Below, in pieces: positions 53,551 to 62,647 of a DNA stretch of 64,000 nucleotides. Position numbers and translations under genes: made by a program. The stretch is from Afifella aestuarii. GTDB taxonomy: Bacteria > Pseudomonadota > Alphaproteobacteria > Rhizobiales > Afifellaceae. Below the pieces are notes generated by a model that saw only the letters and a program-made list of their open reading frames with translations, did not search any database and was not told where the DNA came from. The stretch spans positions 124,001-188,000 of the forward strand of contig NZ_SAUF01000001.1 in the NCBI RefSeq assembly GCF_004023665.1, written 5' to 3'. Position 1 is the stretch's first letter; each line of letters starts with the position of its first letter.

Positions 53551-54269
53551 GGCTTCTGAGAGACGCGCTCTTCTTCGTCCTTCCAGACGGTCAGCCAGAG
53601 CGCGTCCTCGCCCATTTCAGCTTCCACGAAGGCCCGGTGCTGAGCGCGCATCTCCTTGTTCAACCGTGAGGGCAAAGGCTGCGGCCGCGGCCCCACCTGC
53701 CGGAGCGTGCCGGTATTCGTCCCACCTTCTGAGAAACTGCCCAGCGCGAGCAGCGCCTGGCGGCCGCCCTGCAATTCGACATAGACCTCGGCGAGGATCT
53801 CGGCATCGAGGAGAGCGCCGTGCTTCGTGCGTTTGGAATTGTCGATGCCGTAGCGGGCGCAGAGCGCATCGAGAGAGTTCATGCCGCCCGGATGTCGGCG
53901 CCGCGCCAGCATGAGCGTGTCAACGAAGCGATCATCCGGAATGACGGAATAGCCGGCCTTTGCAAGCTCCATATTGATGAAGCCGCGGTCGAAGGACGCG
54001 TTGTGCGCCACGAGCGGCGCATCGCCAACGAATTCCAGAAAGTCGCCCACGCATTCGAGGAACGCCGGCTTGTCGCGCAGAAATTCCTCGGTCAGGCCGT
54101 GGACGGCAACCGCGTCCGGGCTGATCGCGCATCCCGGATTGATATAGGCGTGATAAAAGCGACCGGTGGCGATCCGATTGATGATCTCCACGCAGCCAAT
54201 CTCGATCAGCCTGTCGCCCTTGAGCGCGTCGAGGCCGGTGGTTTCCGTATCGAAGACGATTTCCCGCAT
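53523..54269 (-). CDS. dnaQ: DNA polymerase III epsilon subunit (3'-5' proofreading exonuclease)
   Basis: A 248-residue DEDDh exonuclease. Exo I REIVFDTETTGLD near residue 2-14, Exo II VAHNASFDRGFINMELA near 93, Exo III KHGALLDAEILAEVYVEL near 155 with the catalytic His and Asp. It proofreads for the replicative polymerase and binds the alpha subunit through its C-terminal tail. The ATG at 54269 has no better upstream alternative. It lies between coaE (upstream, with a 107-base gap) and secB (convergent, 28 bases overlapping), the conserved order near alphaproteobacterial origins. Confidence 0.95.
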   Translation of the reverse strand: MREIVFDTETTGLDALKGDRLIEIGCVEIINRIATGRFYHAYINPGCAISPDAVAVHGLTEEFLRDKPAFLECVGDFLEFVGDAPLVAHNASFDRGFINMELAKAGYSVIPDDRFVDTLMLARRRHPGGMNSLDALCARYGIDNSKRTKHGALLDAEILAEVYVELQGGRQALLALGSFSEGGTNTGTLRQVGPRPQPLPSRLNKEMRAQHRAFVEAEMGEDALWLTVWKDEEERVSQKPQAVVGASA

Positions 54270-54376
54270 GTGCGGATCATGGATTTTGGAGCGTTCAGAT
54301 ACAACCGATCGGAACGCGAAAGGCAGCTTTTTCCTGGATGATTCTCGGCGGCCCGTTCTCGCCGCGGAACGCGCGC

Positions 54377-54964
54377 TCAGATCATCGTGGACGTGGCGCG
54401 CAGAATTGTTTCGACATCGCGCTCGGCCGCCTCGAAGCCAAATCCAGTGTCGATGACGAAATGGGCGTGACGGCGTTTGTCGGCGTCCGGCACCTGTCTC
54501 GCCAAAAGCTTTTCAAAAAGTTCTTCTGTCATGCCGCGACGGGCGAGCACCCGTTCGCGTTGCGTTTCGGGCGAGGTCGTCACGACAACCACACAATCCA
54601 TCCATTGCTCCGCCCCGGTTTCAAACAAGAGGGGAATGTCGAGCACGACGATCGGCGCGCCCTCGCGCGCGGCCTGTTCGCCGAATTCGACCGTTTTCGC
54701 CCGCACGAGAGGGTGGACGATCTGCTCCAGGCGCGCGAGCTGGTCGATGTCGCCGGCGAGGGCCGCGCCGAGCTTTTTCCGGTCGACTTCGCCGTCTGCC
54801 GTGACCCCCGGAAAGGCATGTTCGATCGGTTCGACCGCGGCACCCCGATAGAGGTCATGCACGGCGCGATCGGAATCGTGCACAGCAACCCCGCGGCGGC
54901 GAAACATCGCCGCCGTCGTCGACTTCCCCATAGCCATGGAGCCCGTGAGTCCGATTACGAACAT
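54377..54964 (-). CDS. coaE: Dephospho-CoA kinase
   Basis: A 195-residue P-loop kinase for the last step of coenzyme A synthesis. Walker A is [17 protein letters not shown] near residue 5-21, and the substrate Asp is in [16 protein letters not shown]; the LID region [11 protein letters not shown] and [16 protein letters not shown] follow. The ATG lies inside the end of aroE, with a 10-base overlap in another frame, so the two are translationally coupled. Part of the ppsR-maf-aroE-coaE-dnaQ run. Confidence 0.95.
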   Translation of the reverse strand: MFVIGLTGSMAMGKSTTAAMFRRRGVAVHDSDRAVHDLYRGAAVEPIEHAFPGVTADGEVDRKKLGAALAGDIDQLARLEQIVHPLVRAKTVEFGEQAAREGAPIVVLDIPLLFETGAEQWMDCVVVVTTSPETQRERVLARRGMTEELFEKLLARQVPDADKRRHAHFVIDTGFGFEAAERDVETILRATSTMI

Positions 54965-55794
54965 GAGTCCCTTTCGATTAGATCGGCGACGACGATGTCC
55001 CGCAGCTCCGCGTCCACCACAGGGCGGACACCGAACCAGCGCTCAAACCCCGGCACGGCCTGATGCAGCAACATTCCGAGGCCGTCGACCGTGGTCAAAC
55101 CGACCGAGGCGGCGCCGCGAAGAAACGGCGTTTGAAGCGGCACATAGGTGAGATCGGTGACGATGGCTGAGTCCTTGGCGCGTTCCCAGGGGACCAATAG
55201 CTCTGCGCCGGCGAGCCCCGCCGAGGTTGCGTTGATCACTAAATCAGCCGACGAGAGTCGCGCCGAGAGGGCATCGAGCCCAAAGGCCCGGACCTTGCCG
55301 GGAAAGCGTTCGGCAACCTCACGGGCACGGGCTTCCGTGCGGTTGAGGAGTTCGACCCTCCCCACGCCGCGTTGCACGAGAGCATCGATGACGGCTCGGC
55401 TCGCACCGCCCGCGCCGACAATGAGTGCGCATTCGGTCTTTTCCGACCATTTCGGGGCCGCCTGATCGAGAGAGGCGAGGAAGCCGATCCCATCGGTGTT
55501 GTCGGCCACCACCCGGCCGTCTTCGAGCCAGAGAGTATTGGCAACACCCAGGCGTTCTGCCGCACCGCAGCATGTCGTTGCTGCAGCACATGCGACCTCT
55601 TTGTGCGGTACGGTGACGTTGGCGCCGACATAGCCGGAAGAGGCAAAAGCGCCGTAGAACGACACCGCCTCCTGCGGTGAGACCGGACGCGCACTATAGT
55701 CGCCTTCAATATTATAGCGCTTGATCCACAAGCCATGGATCAGGGGCGAACGCGAATGTGATACGGGCCATCCCGTCACGCAGGCGCGGCGCAT
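54955..55794 (-). CDS. aroE: Shikimate dehydrogenase
   Basis: A 279-residue NADPH-dependent enzyme of the aromatic amino acid pathway. The shikimate site is in [16 protein letters not shown], the catalytic Lys in [11 protein letters not shown] and Asp in [11 protein letters not shown]; the nucleotide loop is [15 protein letters not shown] and the phosphate-recognition segment [12 protein letters not shown] 55794 is one base after the maf stop, so it is coupled to maf. The upstream in-frame extension lies inside maf and is rejected. coaE begins 10 bases before its stop. Confidence 0.95.
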   Translation of the reverse strand: MRRACVTGWPVSHSRSPLIHGLWIKRYNIEGDYSARPVSPQEAVSFYGAFASSGYVGANVTVPHKEVACAAATTCCGAAERLGVANTLWLEDGRVVADNTDGIGFLASLDQAAPKWSEKTECALIVGAGGASRAVIDALVQRGVGRVELLNRTEARAREVAERFPGKVRAFGLDALSARLSSADLVINATSAGLAGAELLVPWERAKDSAIVTDLTYVPLQTPFLRGAASVGLTTVDGLGMLLHQAVPGFERWFGVRPVVDAELRDIVVADLIERDSCS

Positions 55795-55795
55795 T

Positions 55796-56392
55796 TCAGA
55801 AGGTCCCGAGGCCGTTTTCGCGCAGGAAGCCGAGGAGCGGCAGCAGCGGCAGGCCGAGGACGGTGAAATAGTCGCCCTCGACACTTTCAATCAGGCGAAT
55901 GCCGGGCCCTTCAAGCTGATAGAGACCGACGCTGGAGAGAATCTGTGGACCTGCGGCGGCGAGGTAGCGACCGACTTCATCGGCACGGATCGCGCGCAAA
56001 GTGATGGCCGCGCTGTCGCGGGCTTCAAAGAGCGTCTTGCCGGCGCGCATGCAGGCAACGGCTGAATGAAGATAGTGCGTCTTGCCGGACAGCTCGAGCA
56101 GCTGCTGGCGGGCGGCGTCCATGTCCTCGGCCTTGCGGAACAGGCGCCCGTCGAGCTCCAAGGTCTGGTCGGCAGCGATGACGAGAGCCTGTGGCTCTGC
56201 CTCGCTCGCCAGCGTGGCTTTCGCAAGAGCGAGCGTGGAGGCGATATCGCCTGCTCCAGCGCCGGCCCGGAGCAAAGGCTCGGAAGCCGCCATCTCGTCG
56301 AGGTCGGGCGAGACCTGGCGGAAGGCGAGGCCCGTCCCCGCAAGGAGGGCTTTGCGGGCCTTGCTGCCCGAAGCGAGAACAAGCCCTGTCAT
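55796..56392 (-). CDS. maf: Maf family nucleoside-triphosphate pyrophosphatase
   Basis: A 198-residue Maf/YceF-type house-cleaning enzyme hydrolysing nucleotides such as dTTP, UTP or m7GTP. N-terminal LVLASGSKARKALLAGTGL, then ALVIAADQTLELDGRLFRK near residue 75 with the catalytic Asp, and SSVGLYQLEGPGIRLIES near 155. Which nucleotide it prefers is not predictable by eye. ATG 56392 overlaps the ppsR stop by four bases (ATGA), and aroE starts one base after its stop. Confidence 0.92.
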   Translation of the reverse strand: MTGLVLASGSKARKALLAGTGLAFRQVSPDLDEMAASEPLLRAGAGAGDIASTLALAKATLASEAEPQALVIAADQTLELDGRLFRKAEDMDAARQQLLELSGKTHYLHSAVACMRAGKTLFEARDSAAITLRAIRADEVGRYLAAAGPQILSSVGLYQLEGPGIRLIESVEGDYFTVLGLPLLPLLGFLRENGLGTF

Positions 56393-57222
56393 GCCATTTG
56401 CTTTCCGCGCCGTTCTCCAAGAAGCGCCAGCACGGCGGCTGCCGTTTCCTCGATCGATCGCCGGCTCACATCGATCAAGGGCCAGCCGTATTTCGCGCAT
56501 AGGCGTCGTGTCTCCAGGACCTCCTGCGACACGGCCGTGCGATCGAGATAGGCCGGGTTGTCGTCCTCCGGCGAAAGGCTCAAGACCCGGTTCTGGCGGA
56601 TCTGGACGATGCGATCCGGGCTCGCGACGAGCCCGACAACCAGGCAACTCTTGGCACGCGTCACCAAAGCGGGGACGGGAATGCCCTTCACGATCGGCAG
56701 GTTTGCCGTCTTGATGCCACGGTTGGCGAGGTAGATCGACGTCGGCGTCTTCGACGTGCGACTGACGCCAAGAAGCATCACATCGGCTTCGTCGATGTCC
56801 CGCGGCAGCTGCCCGTCGTCGTGCATCATCGTGAAATTGAGCGCTTCGATGCGCTCGAAATAGCTCGCATCGAGAGCGTGCTGAGCCCCGATTCGGCCTG
56901 TGGATCGCGTTCCGAGATAGGCCTGAAAGGCCTGCAAGACCGGATCCAAAACCGACACCGCCGGGATCGACAATTCGTTGCAGCGGGCTTCCAGGAGCTC
57001 CGCCAATTTCTCGTCAACGAGCGTGTAGAGGACGATCCCCGGCGAGTTTTCCAACTCAAGCACAATGCGCTCGATCTGCTTGGCCGTGCGCACCAGGGAG
57101 TGGATGTGTTCGACCGCATGAATGCCGGCATACTGGGCCGCAGCGGCACGTCCGACGTTGATCAGGGTTTCGCCCGTCGCATCGGAAATGAGGTGGAGAT
57201 GAAAGAACCGCGTCGGCGCCAA
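56389..57222 (-). CDS. ppsR: Pyruvate, phosphate dikinase/PEP synthase regulatory protein (PPSR, DUF299)
   Basis: About 277 residues. A bifunctional kinase/pyrophosphorylase family that switches PPDK or PEP synthase on and off. FFHLHLISDATGETLINVGR at the N-terminus, and the P-loop-like GVSRTSKTPTSIYLANRG near residue 155. Start uncertain: TTG 57222 gives the family N-terminus; GTG 57258 would add 12 residues and lie over DnaA-like boxes. Neither has a clear ribosome site. This is the RP001-type gene that borders the origin in Rickettsia and Caulobacter; it heads the ppsR-maf-aroE-coaE run and is divergent from hemE. Confidence 0.88.
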   Translation of the reverse strand: MAPTRFFHLHLISDATGETLINVGRAAAAQYAGIHAVEHIHSLVRTAKQIERIVLELENSPGIVLYTLVDEKLAELLEARCNELSIPAVSVLDPVLQAFQAYLGTRSTGRIGAQHALDASYFERIEALNFTMMHDDGQLPRDIDEADVMLLGVSRTSKTPTSIYLANRGIKTANLPIVKGIPVPALVTRAKSCLVVGLVASPDRIVQIRQNRVLSLSPEDDNPAYLDRTAVSQEVLETRRLCAKYGWPLIDVSRRSIEETAAAVLALLGERRGKQMA

Positions 57223-57231
57223 GGGGATGAC

Positions 57232-57555
57232 CGTGGATAAAGGGGCCGTTTTTTTCACGCCGGGAGCGAACGCGCCGATTGCGCCCCCACTGTCCCGACG
57301 ACGATCCACAATTTGGATGGCGCGGACACGATTGGCAACAGGCTGTGGGAATGAGTCGACAACGCGGCGGAATTCACAGCTCGTGGCCCGAGATGGAAAA
57401 TCACGGTGTGCAGCCATAAAGGCTTGCCAGGCGCGGCTTCCGGAGAGTCACTTGAGACCCTATCCACGGTGTTTTCCCCCGGGGGATCAATAAGGCGGGG
57501 CGCCTTTGCCGCGGATTGATGTGTTGTGGGGAGATTTGAATCCGGGTAATCCACC
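57232..57555. promoter_or_regulatory. Cluster of DnaA-box-like sites
   Basis: CGTGGATAA at 57232-57240 (reverse of TTATCCACG, 8 of 9 to consensus), TTTTTCACG at 57251-57259 (8 of 9 to TTWTNCACA), CGATCCACA at 57302-57310 (close to the Caulobacter G-box TGATCCACA), GAATTCACA at 57370-57378, CTATCCACG at 57460-57468 and TAATCCACC at 57547-57555. The last four match at about 7 of 9. Confidence 0.55.
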
Positions 57556-57587
57556 GCCCAATAACAACAGAAGAATCCTTAAAACCT

Positions 57588-57602
57588 TTAATTTGGGGTT
57601 AA
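57588..57602. promoter_or_regulatory. CtrA box TTAA-N7-TTAA at the origin/hemE leader
   Basis: TTAATTTGGGGTTAA matches the full CtrA consensus. It ends eight bases before the hemE GTG start. In Caulobacter, CtrA boxes in the origin repress replication in swarmer cells and one overlaps the hemE promoter; the same role is inferred here. Confidence 0.65.
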
Positions 57603-57610
57603 GAGTACCT

Positions 57611-58636
57611 GTGGCTTCGGCAAGATCGCTTCTTCGAGTCCTCGACGGCGAAAGCCTAGAGACACCTCCGCTTTGGATGATGCGCCAGGCAGGCCGCTAC
57701 CTGCCGGAATATCGGCAAACGCGCGGTCAGGCGGACGGGTTCCTGGACCTGTGCTACACGCCGAGACTCGCAACCGAGGTGACGCTCCAACCGATCCGGC
57801 GTTTCGGTTTCGATGCGGCCATTCTGTTTTCCGACATCCTCGTCATTCCCGATGCGCTCGGTCAGAAAGTGGCTTTTGAGGAAGGGCACGGACCGCGCCT
57901 GGAACCGATCGACCCGGCTCGCATCGGAGAGCTCGCTGGGAAAGACGTCACGGCGTTCCTTGCACCGGTCCTGGAGACGGTTGAGCGGGTGCGGACGGAG
58001 CTTCCCCAGGAGACGACGCTCCTTGGCTTCTGTGGCGCTCCCTGGACCGTGGCGACCTACATGGTCGCCGGCACGGGCACGGGCGACCAGGGGCCGGCTC
58101 GGCGCCTGTCGCTTGGCGAGCCGGAACGCTTTCAGGCGCTCATGGATATCCTCGTCGACGCTTCCGCGCGGTATCTCGTGGCGCAGCTGAAGGCGGGAGC
58201 GGACGCGGTTCAGATCTTCGACACATGGGCGGGCGTTCTCGACGAAGAGGGTTTCGAGCGCTGGGCAATCGAGCCGGTGCGGGCCATCATTGAGAAGGTT
58301 CGGGCCGAAGTTCCAGGCGCGAAGGTGATCGCCTTTCCGAAGGGCGGCGGAGCACGGCTGACGCGTTATGCGGAAGGAACCGGCGCCGATGCGATCGGGC
58401 TCGACTGGTCGACGCCTCTTGAGACTGCGCGGAAGAGTGCGGGCGGCAAGCCCTTGCAGGGAAATCTCGACCCGATGCGCCTCATCGTCGGTGGGAAGGC
58501 CCTGGAGGACGGTGTGCGCAGCATACTCGAGGCGATGCGCGGTTATCCCCATATCTTCAATCTCGGACATGGGATCACGCCGGACACGCCGGTGGAGCAT
58601 GTCGAGGCGTTTGTGAAGCTCGTACGGGGCGAGTAA
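57611..58636 (+). CDS. hemE: Uroporphyrinogen decarboxylase
   Basis: A 341-residue TIM-barrel enzyme converting uroporphyrinogen III to coproporphyrinogen III in haem synthesis. Signature 1 [17 protein letters not shown] near residue 18-34 has the catalytic Arg; the [12 protein letters not shown] loop carries the essential Asp, and [18 protein letters not shown] is signature 2. GTG 57611 (translated as Met, then [12 protein letters not shown]) is the likely start; the frame is open further back through the origin region, but that part is not family-like. hemJ follows after three bases. The CtrA box just upstream may tie its expression to the cell cycle. Confidence 0.94.
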   Translation: MASARSLLRVLDGESLETPPLWMMRQAGRYLPEYRQTRGQADGFLDLCYTPRLATEVTLQPIRRFGFDAAILFSDILVIPDALGQKVAFEEGHGPRLEPIDPARIGELAGKDVTAFLAPVLETVERVRTELPQETTLLGFCGAPWTVATYMVAGTGTGDQGPARRLSLGEPERFQALMDILVDASARYLVAQLKAGADAVQIFDTWAGVLDEEGFERWAIEPVRAIIEKVRAEVPGAKVIAFPKGGGARLTRYAEGTGADAIGLDWSTPLETARKSAGGKPLQGNLDPMRLIVGGKALEDGVRSILEAMRGYPHIFNLGHGITPDTPVEHVEAFVKLVRGE

Positions 58637-58639
58637 ACG

Positions 58640-59107
58640 ATGGAAGGCCTTGTCGCGGCAGTCTCGGATTTCTTCTGGTATGTCAATCCGTTATGGATCA
58701 AGGCATGGCATGTGATCTCGATCATCGCCTGGATGGCGGGACTTCTCTACCTGCCGCGTCTGATGGTCTATCACACGAAGGTCGCCGCGGGTTCGGAGCA
58801 GTCTGAACTCTTCAAGGTGATGGAGCGGCGCCTGCTCAAGGCGATCATGACGCCCGCGATGGTTGCGAGCTGGATCTTCGGTCTTTGGGCGGCCACCATC
58901 ACCTATGCGTGGGACCAGGGGTGGTTCCACTTCAAACTGGCTCTTGTCGTCTTGCTGACGATCTCCCATCTGTTCATGGCGCGGTGGGTGCGGGAGTTTG
59001 CCGAGGACCGCAACACGCGGCCCGAGAAGTTCTACCGAGCGATCAACGAGGTTCCGACGCTCCTGATGATCGGTATTGTGATCCTCGTCATCGTGCGTCC
59101 CTTCTGA
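58640..59107 (+). CDS. hemJ: Protoporphyrinogen IX oxidase HemJ
   Basis: A 155-residue inner-membrane protein with four predicted helices, the HemJ type that oxidises protoporphyrinogen IX in most alphaproteobacteria and cyanobacteria. Conserved WIKAWHVISIIAWMAGLLYL near residue 19-38 has the haem-ligand His, followed by PRLMVYH and FKLALVVLLTISHLFMARWV. It starts three bases after hemE, so both act in one operon for haem synthesis. HemG or HemY types are absent from the window. Confidence 0.92.
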   Translation: MEGLVAAVSDFFWYVNPLWIKAWHVISIIAWMAGLLYLPRLMVYHTKVAAGSEQSELFKVMERRLLKAIMTPAMVASWIFGLWAATITYAWDQGWFHFKLALVVLLTISHLFMARWVREFAEDRNTRPEKFYRAINEVPTLLMIGIVILVIVRPF

Positions 59108-59213
59108 CGCGGATGAATTAGCGCTTGTGATTCCGGTCGGACCGGGTTAAGCGAAAAGAACTGGCGTGAATGGCTAGCCGCGGCGCAAGCTGGGGGCCGG
59201 CCGTTAGTTTCCC

Positions 59214-59237
59214 GCACCGGGGCGGTGCCTCCCTTTT
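59214..59237 (+). promoter_or_regulatory. Hairpin in the rho leader
   Basis: GCACCG (59214-59219), loop GGG, CGGTGC (59223-59228), then CTCCCTTTT, about 45 bases before rho. It could be an attenuator or a transcript end for hemE-hemJ; the stem is short and the T run is impure. Confidence 0.35.
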
Positions 59238-59279
59238 ACCCATGCCTCTTCCACCGTGTTTTGCACGGGACTCAATCAC

Positions 59280-60545
59280 ATGGCAGAAATCAGACTCCAA
59301 GACCTGAAGGCGAAGTCGCCTACCGATCTTCTTGCTGTTGCGGAAGAGTACGACGTTGAAAACGCCAGTACTTTGCGCAAGCAAGAACTTATGTTCGCGA
59401 TCCTGAAGAAGGTCGCTGAACACGACATTACCATCATTGGACAGGGCGTTATTGAGGTGCTGCAGGACGGCTTCGGCTTTCTGCGGTCGCCTGATGCGAA
59501 TTATCTGCCCGGGCCCGACGATATCTATGTTTCGCCGTCGCAGATCCGACGTTTTTCATTGCGGACGGGCGATACGATCGAGGGCGAGATCCGTAGCCCG
59601 AAAGAGGGTGAGCGCTATTTTGCGCTCCTCAAGGTCAATACGATCAATTTCGAGGAACCGGACAAGGCCAAGCACAAGGTCCATTTCGACAATCTGACGC
59701 CGCTTTATCCGGACGAACGCTTCAAGATGGAAGTAGACGATCCGACGGTGAAAGACATGTCGGCGCGGGTCATCGATCTGGTGGCGCCCTTGGGCAAGGG
59801 TCAGCGCGGACTGATCGTGGCGCCGCCGCGAACCGGCAAAACGGTTCTGTTGCAGAATATCGCGGGCTCGATCACGTCGAATCACCCGGAATGCTACGTC
59901 ATCGTGCTTCTGATCGACGAGCGGCCGGAAGAAGTCACCGATATGCAGCGTACGGTGCGCGGGGAAGTGATCTCCTCGACGTTTGACGAACCGGCTGTGC
60001 GGCATGTGCAAGTCGCCGAGATGGTCATCGAGAAGGCTAAGCGGCTCGTCGAACATGGCCGTGACGTCGTCATCCTGCTCGATTCGATCACGCGTCTGGG
60101 CCGAGCCTACAACACGGTCGTGCCGTCTTCGGGCAAGGTGCTGACGGGTGGTGTCGATGCCAACGCGCTGCAGCGCCCGAAACGTTTCTTCGGTGCGGCG
60201 CGCAACATCGAAGAGGGCGGGTCGCTGACGATCATCGCGACGGCTCTCATCGATACAGGCAGCCGCATGGACGAGGTGATCTTCGAAGAGTTCAAGGGCA
60301 CCGGCAATTCGGAAATCGTGCTCGATCGCAAGGTTGCCGACAAACGTGTCTTCCCGTCGATGGACATCCTCAAGTCCGGAACCCGAAAAGAAGAGCTGCT
60401 GGTGCCGCGCGCGGACCTGCAGAAGATCTTCGTCCTGCGTCGAATCCTCGCTTCGATGGGTGTGGTGGACGCGATCGAGTTCCTGCTCGACAAACTCCGA
60501 CATACCAAATCGAATTCAGAGTTCTTCGATTCGATGAACACCTAG
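59280..60545 (+). CDS. rho: Transcription termination factor Rho
   Basis: A 421-residue hexameric RNA helicase, normal length. N-terminal helical domain ([18 protein letters not shown]), an RNA-binding cold-shock-like part with [20 protein letters not shown] near residue 65, Walker [17 protein letters not shown] near 178 and Walker [19 protein letters not shown] near 262; the Q-loop and R-loop segments follow. ATG 59280 is the family start; a few more residues upstream (MFCTGLNH) are possible but unlikely. The hemE-hemJ-rho-mnmE order is common near alphaproteobacterial origins. Ends near a bidirectional hairpin. Confidence 0.96.
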   Translation: MAEIRLQDLKAKSPTDLLAVAEEYDVENASTLRKQELMFAILKKVAEHDITIIGQGVIEVLQDGFGFLRSPDANYLPGPDDIYVSPSQIRRFSLRTGDTIEGEIRSPKEGERYFALLKVNTINFEEPDKAKHKVHFDNLTPLYPDERFKMEVDDPTVKDMSARVIDLVAPLGKGQRGLIVAPPRTGKTVLLQNIAGSITSNHPECYVIVLLIDERPEEVTDMQRTVRGEVISSTFDEPAVRHVQVAEMVIEKAKRLVEHGRDVVILLDSITRLGRAYNTVVPSSGKVLTGGVDANALQRPKRFFGAARNIEEGGSLTIIATALIDTGSRMDEVIFEEFKGTGNSEIVLDRKVADKRVFPSMDILKSGTRKEELLVPRADLQKIFVLRRILASMGVVDAIEFLLDKLRHTKSNSEFFDSMNT

Positions 60546-60552
60546 AGCGGCC

Positions 60553-60583
60553 GAGGCGTCTGAGAATTCAGGCGCCTCTGCTT
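60553..60583. terminator. Hairpin between rho and the convergent DUF255 gene
   Basis: GAGGCG-T-CTGA pairs with TCAG-G-CGCCTC (60553-60578), one mismatch, loop GAAT, then TGCTTTA on the + strand. It sits at the 3' ends of both convergent genes, so it may end both transcripts. Confidence 0.55.
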
Positions 60584-62607
60584 TATCTGGCCTGTGCTTC
60601 GTCCGAAGTGGGGCCGCTACGGGTACGCGAGAGGAGGTCGCCGATCTCCTCGGATCGTGTGACGTCCGGATAGCATCTTTCCATATCGCAGAGCCTGAGC
60701 CCCGTCTGTGTAGCGGTGGTTGGCGTTCGATATTCCGGGATCAGAGCGGGATCGGCTTCGGCGGCGATGAGGTCGTGGATGGCCGTCTCCGTCCGAGATC
60801 TGGACGCAAAGACGATCAGGTGGCGAGCGCGGAGGAGCGTGTCCCAGGCATTCTGGAGACTGGCCGTCGCGATGAGATTGCGTGCGACCGAGCGCGTCTG
60901 ATGGCGGAGGATCGTCTCTGCTCGCTCGAGATAGCGTTGCTCCCCGGTGAGCAGGAAGAGTCGCGTAGACGCTTCTGCGATCACGCCTGTAGCGGCCGGT
61001 GTAGCTTGATCAGAGTCCGAATGAAGACGTGCAAAGAGCGCTTGTTTGTCTGCGTTTCCGAGAAAATAGGAACCTGAGTCTCGGTCGTAGTAGGATCCTT
61101 CGAGCTCGTAAAAGCAATCCCGAGTTGAGTCTATATAGTTATTTTCTCCTGTCGCTGCATGCAGCTCCAGGGCGGCCCGCATCATCTGCGCATGGTCGGT
61201 CGCAAGGGCGTCGGCAGTGATGCGGCCATCGCACCAGGCATGAGGCAGGGATCCGGTCTCGGCCCAAATTTTTGTCAGAAAGGCGAAAGCCTCAGAAGCG
61301 GCTCTGAGGAGATCGGGTCGGGACAGCACGGCCGAGGTGCGTGCGAGAGCGGCGATCAGAACGGCGTTCCAATCGGTTAGAACTTTGTCGTCGCGTGAGG
61401 GCTGGGGACGGCGGTTGCGAACCTTTAAGAGGCTCTCGCGATAGCGGGTGAGGGTGGCCTCCTCGTCTGCTCCACGCCAGTCAAAGGCTGTGGGACGGAG
61501 GCGATTGAGGATGTTGTGGCTCTCCCAATTACCGCCCGGAGTCACATCGTAGATCTCGGAAAAGTGGCGGGCGGCGTCGCGTCCGAGGACGTTTTCAATC
61601 TCTTGGGCGCTCCACACATAGGTAGCACCTTCCTCATGGTCGGTGTCTGCGTCGAGGCTGGTGGCGAAGGCGCCGCAGGGGAGGCGCATCTCTGTAAGAA
61701 GCCAATTGGCTGTTTCTTCCATGCGTGCGCGGAAGAGAGGTTCTTGAGTCTTTTCGTAGGCAAGGCAGAGAAGATAGAGGAGCTGTCCATTGTCGGAGAG
61801 CATCTTCTCGAAATGCGGCACGAGCCATGTGTCGTCGACCGTGTAGCGTGCGAAGCCGCCGCCCAGATGGTCGTAGATGCCACCCTGGCAGATATTGCGG
61901 AGGGTGATCAGCACAGCGTCGGAATAAGCGGTGTTGCCGGTTCGCAAATGCGCACGCCAGAGCATTTCAAGTAGCGGTGCCTGAGGAAACTTTGGAGCGC
62001 CGGAAAGGCCGCCATGGTCGAGATTAAAATGGGCGAGGATCTGGGCCGCGGAGGCGTCGAGAAGCTCTGGGTCGGGAAGGTCGTCTGGCGGAGGGACGGA
62101 GTGTTGTCCGCGCGTGAGGTGGGTCGTGATGGCCTCTGTATTCGTGGTGACCGTTTCCGGCTTGTGATGCCATGTCTCGGTCACGGCCTGAAGGACCTGG
62201 CGGAAGCTTGGTCGACCCCAACGTGGCGTCGGGGGGAAATAGGTGCCGCCCCAGAAGGGCCTTGCCTCCGGGGTGAGGAACATGGTGAGCGGCCATCCGC
62301 CGGGCTCGCCGAGGGAATGGAGGGCGGCCATATAGACCTGATCGATATCGGGGCGCTCTTCGCGGTCGACCTTTATGTTTACGAAATTCTGATTGAGATA
62401 ATCTGCTGTTCCAGGATCGGAGAAGCTCTCGTTCGCCATGACATGGCACCAGTGGCAGGCGGCGTAACCGATCGACAAGTGAATGGGGACCCGGCGGGCG
62501 CGCGCTTCTGCGAGCGCCGCGTCGTCCCAAGGCTGCCAATGGACGGGATTGTCCGCATGCTGCTTGAGATAAGGACTGGCGGTCTCGGCGAGGCGGTTGC
62601 GGGCCAT
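60583..62607 (-). CDS. DUF255 thioredoxin-fold protein (YyaL/SPATA20-like)
   Basis: A 674-residue protein of the DUF255 family. The N-terminal thioredoxin-like domain (about 1-165) has NRLAETASPYLKQHADNPVH, GYAACHWCHVMANESF with a CxxC motif near residue 48-51, and VDREERPDIDQVYMAAL. The rest is an alpha/alpha-barrel like that of N-acylglucosamine epimerases, with LDADTDHEEGATYVWSAQEI near residue 330. The family has no settled function. ATG 62607 (MARNRLAETASPYL) follows CGGAG; a longer frame overlaps the mnmE start and is rejected. It is the only - strand gene to the right of the putative origin and is divergent from mnmE. Confidence 0.87.
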   Translation of the reverse strand: MARNRLAETASPYLKQHADNPVHWQPWDDAALAEARARRVPIHLSIGYAACHWCHVMANESFSDPGTADYLNQNFVNIKVDREERPDIDQVYMAALHSLGEPGGWPLTMFLTPEARPFWGGTYFPPTPRWGRPSFRQVLQAVTETWHHKPETVTTNTEAITTHLTRGQHSVPPPDDLPDPELLDASAAQILAHFNLDHGGLSGAPKFPQAPLLEMLWRAHLRTGNTAYSDAVLITLRNICQGGIYDHLGGGFARYTVDDTWLVPHFEKMLSDNGQLLYLLCLAYEKTQEPLFRARMEETANWLLTEMRLPCGAFATSLDADTDHEEGATYVWSAQEIENVLGRDAARHFSEIYDVTPGGNWESHNILNRLRPTAFDWRGADEEATLTRYRESLLKVRNRRPQPSRDDKVLTDWNAVLIAALARTSAVLSRPDLLRAASEAFAFLTKIWAETGSLPHAWCDGRITADALATDHAQMMRAALELHAATGENNYIDSTRDCFYELEGSYYDRDSGSYFLGNADKQALFARLHSDSDQATPAATGVIAEASTRLFLLTGEQRYLERAETILRHQTRSVARNLIATASLQNAWDTLLRARHLIVFASRSRTETAIHDLIAAEADPALIPEYRTPTTATQTGLRLCDMERCYPDVTRSEEIGDLLSRTRSGPTSDEAQAR

Positions 62608-62647
62608 AATGTCTCCGGTGACGTGGCATAGGGCGACTACAGAAGAC

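Larger units (their letters stand above)
57223..57610. other. oriC: Probable chromosomal replication origin (oriC), ppsR-hemE intergenic region
   Basis: 388 bases between divergent ppsR and hemE, the gene pair that flanks the mapped Caulobacter and predicted Rickettsia origins. It contains several DnaA-box-like sequences, four GANTC sites (57353, 57445, 57538, 57573), an A+T-rich stretch at 57559-57607 (34 of 49 bases A or T) and a perfect CtrA box at 57588-57602. Spot G/C counts change sign across it. DnaA boxes match the TTATCCACA consensus only at 7-8 of 9 positions, so the exact unwinding site is inferred. Confidence 0.75.
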
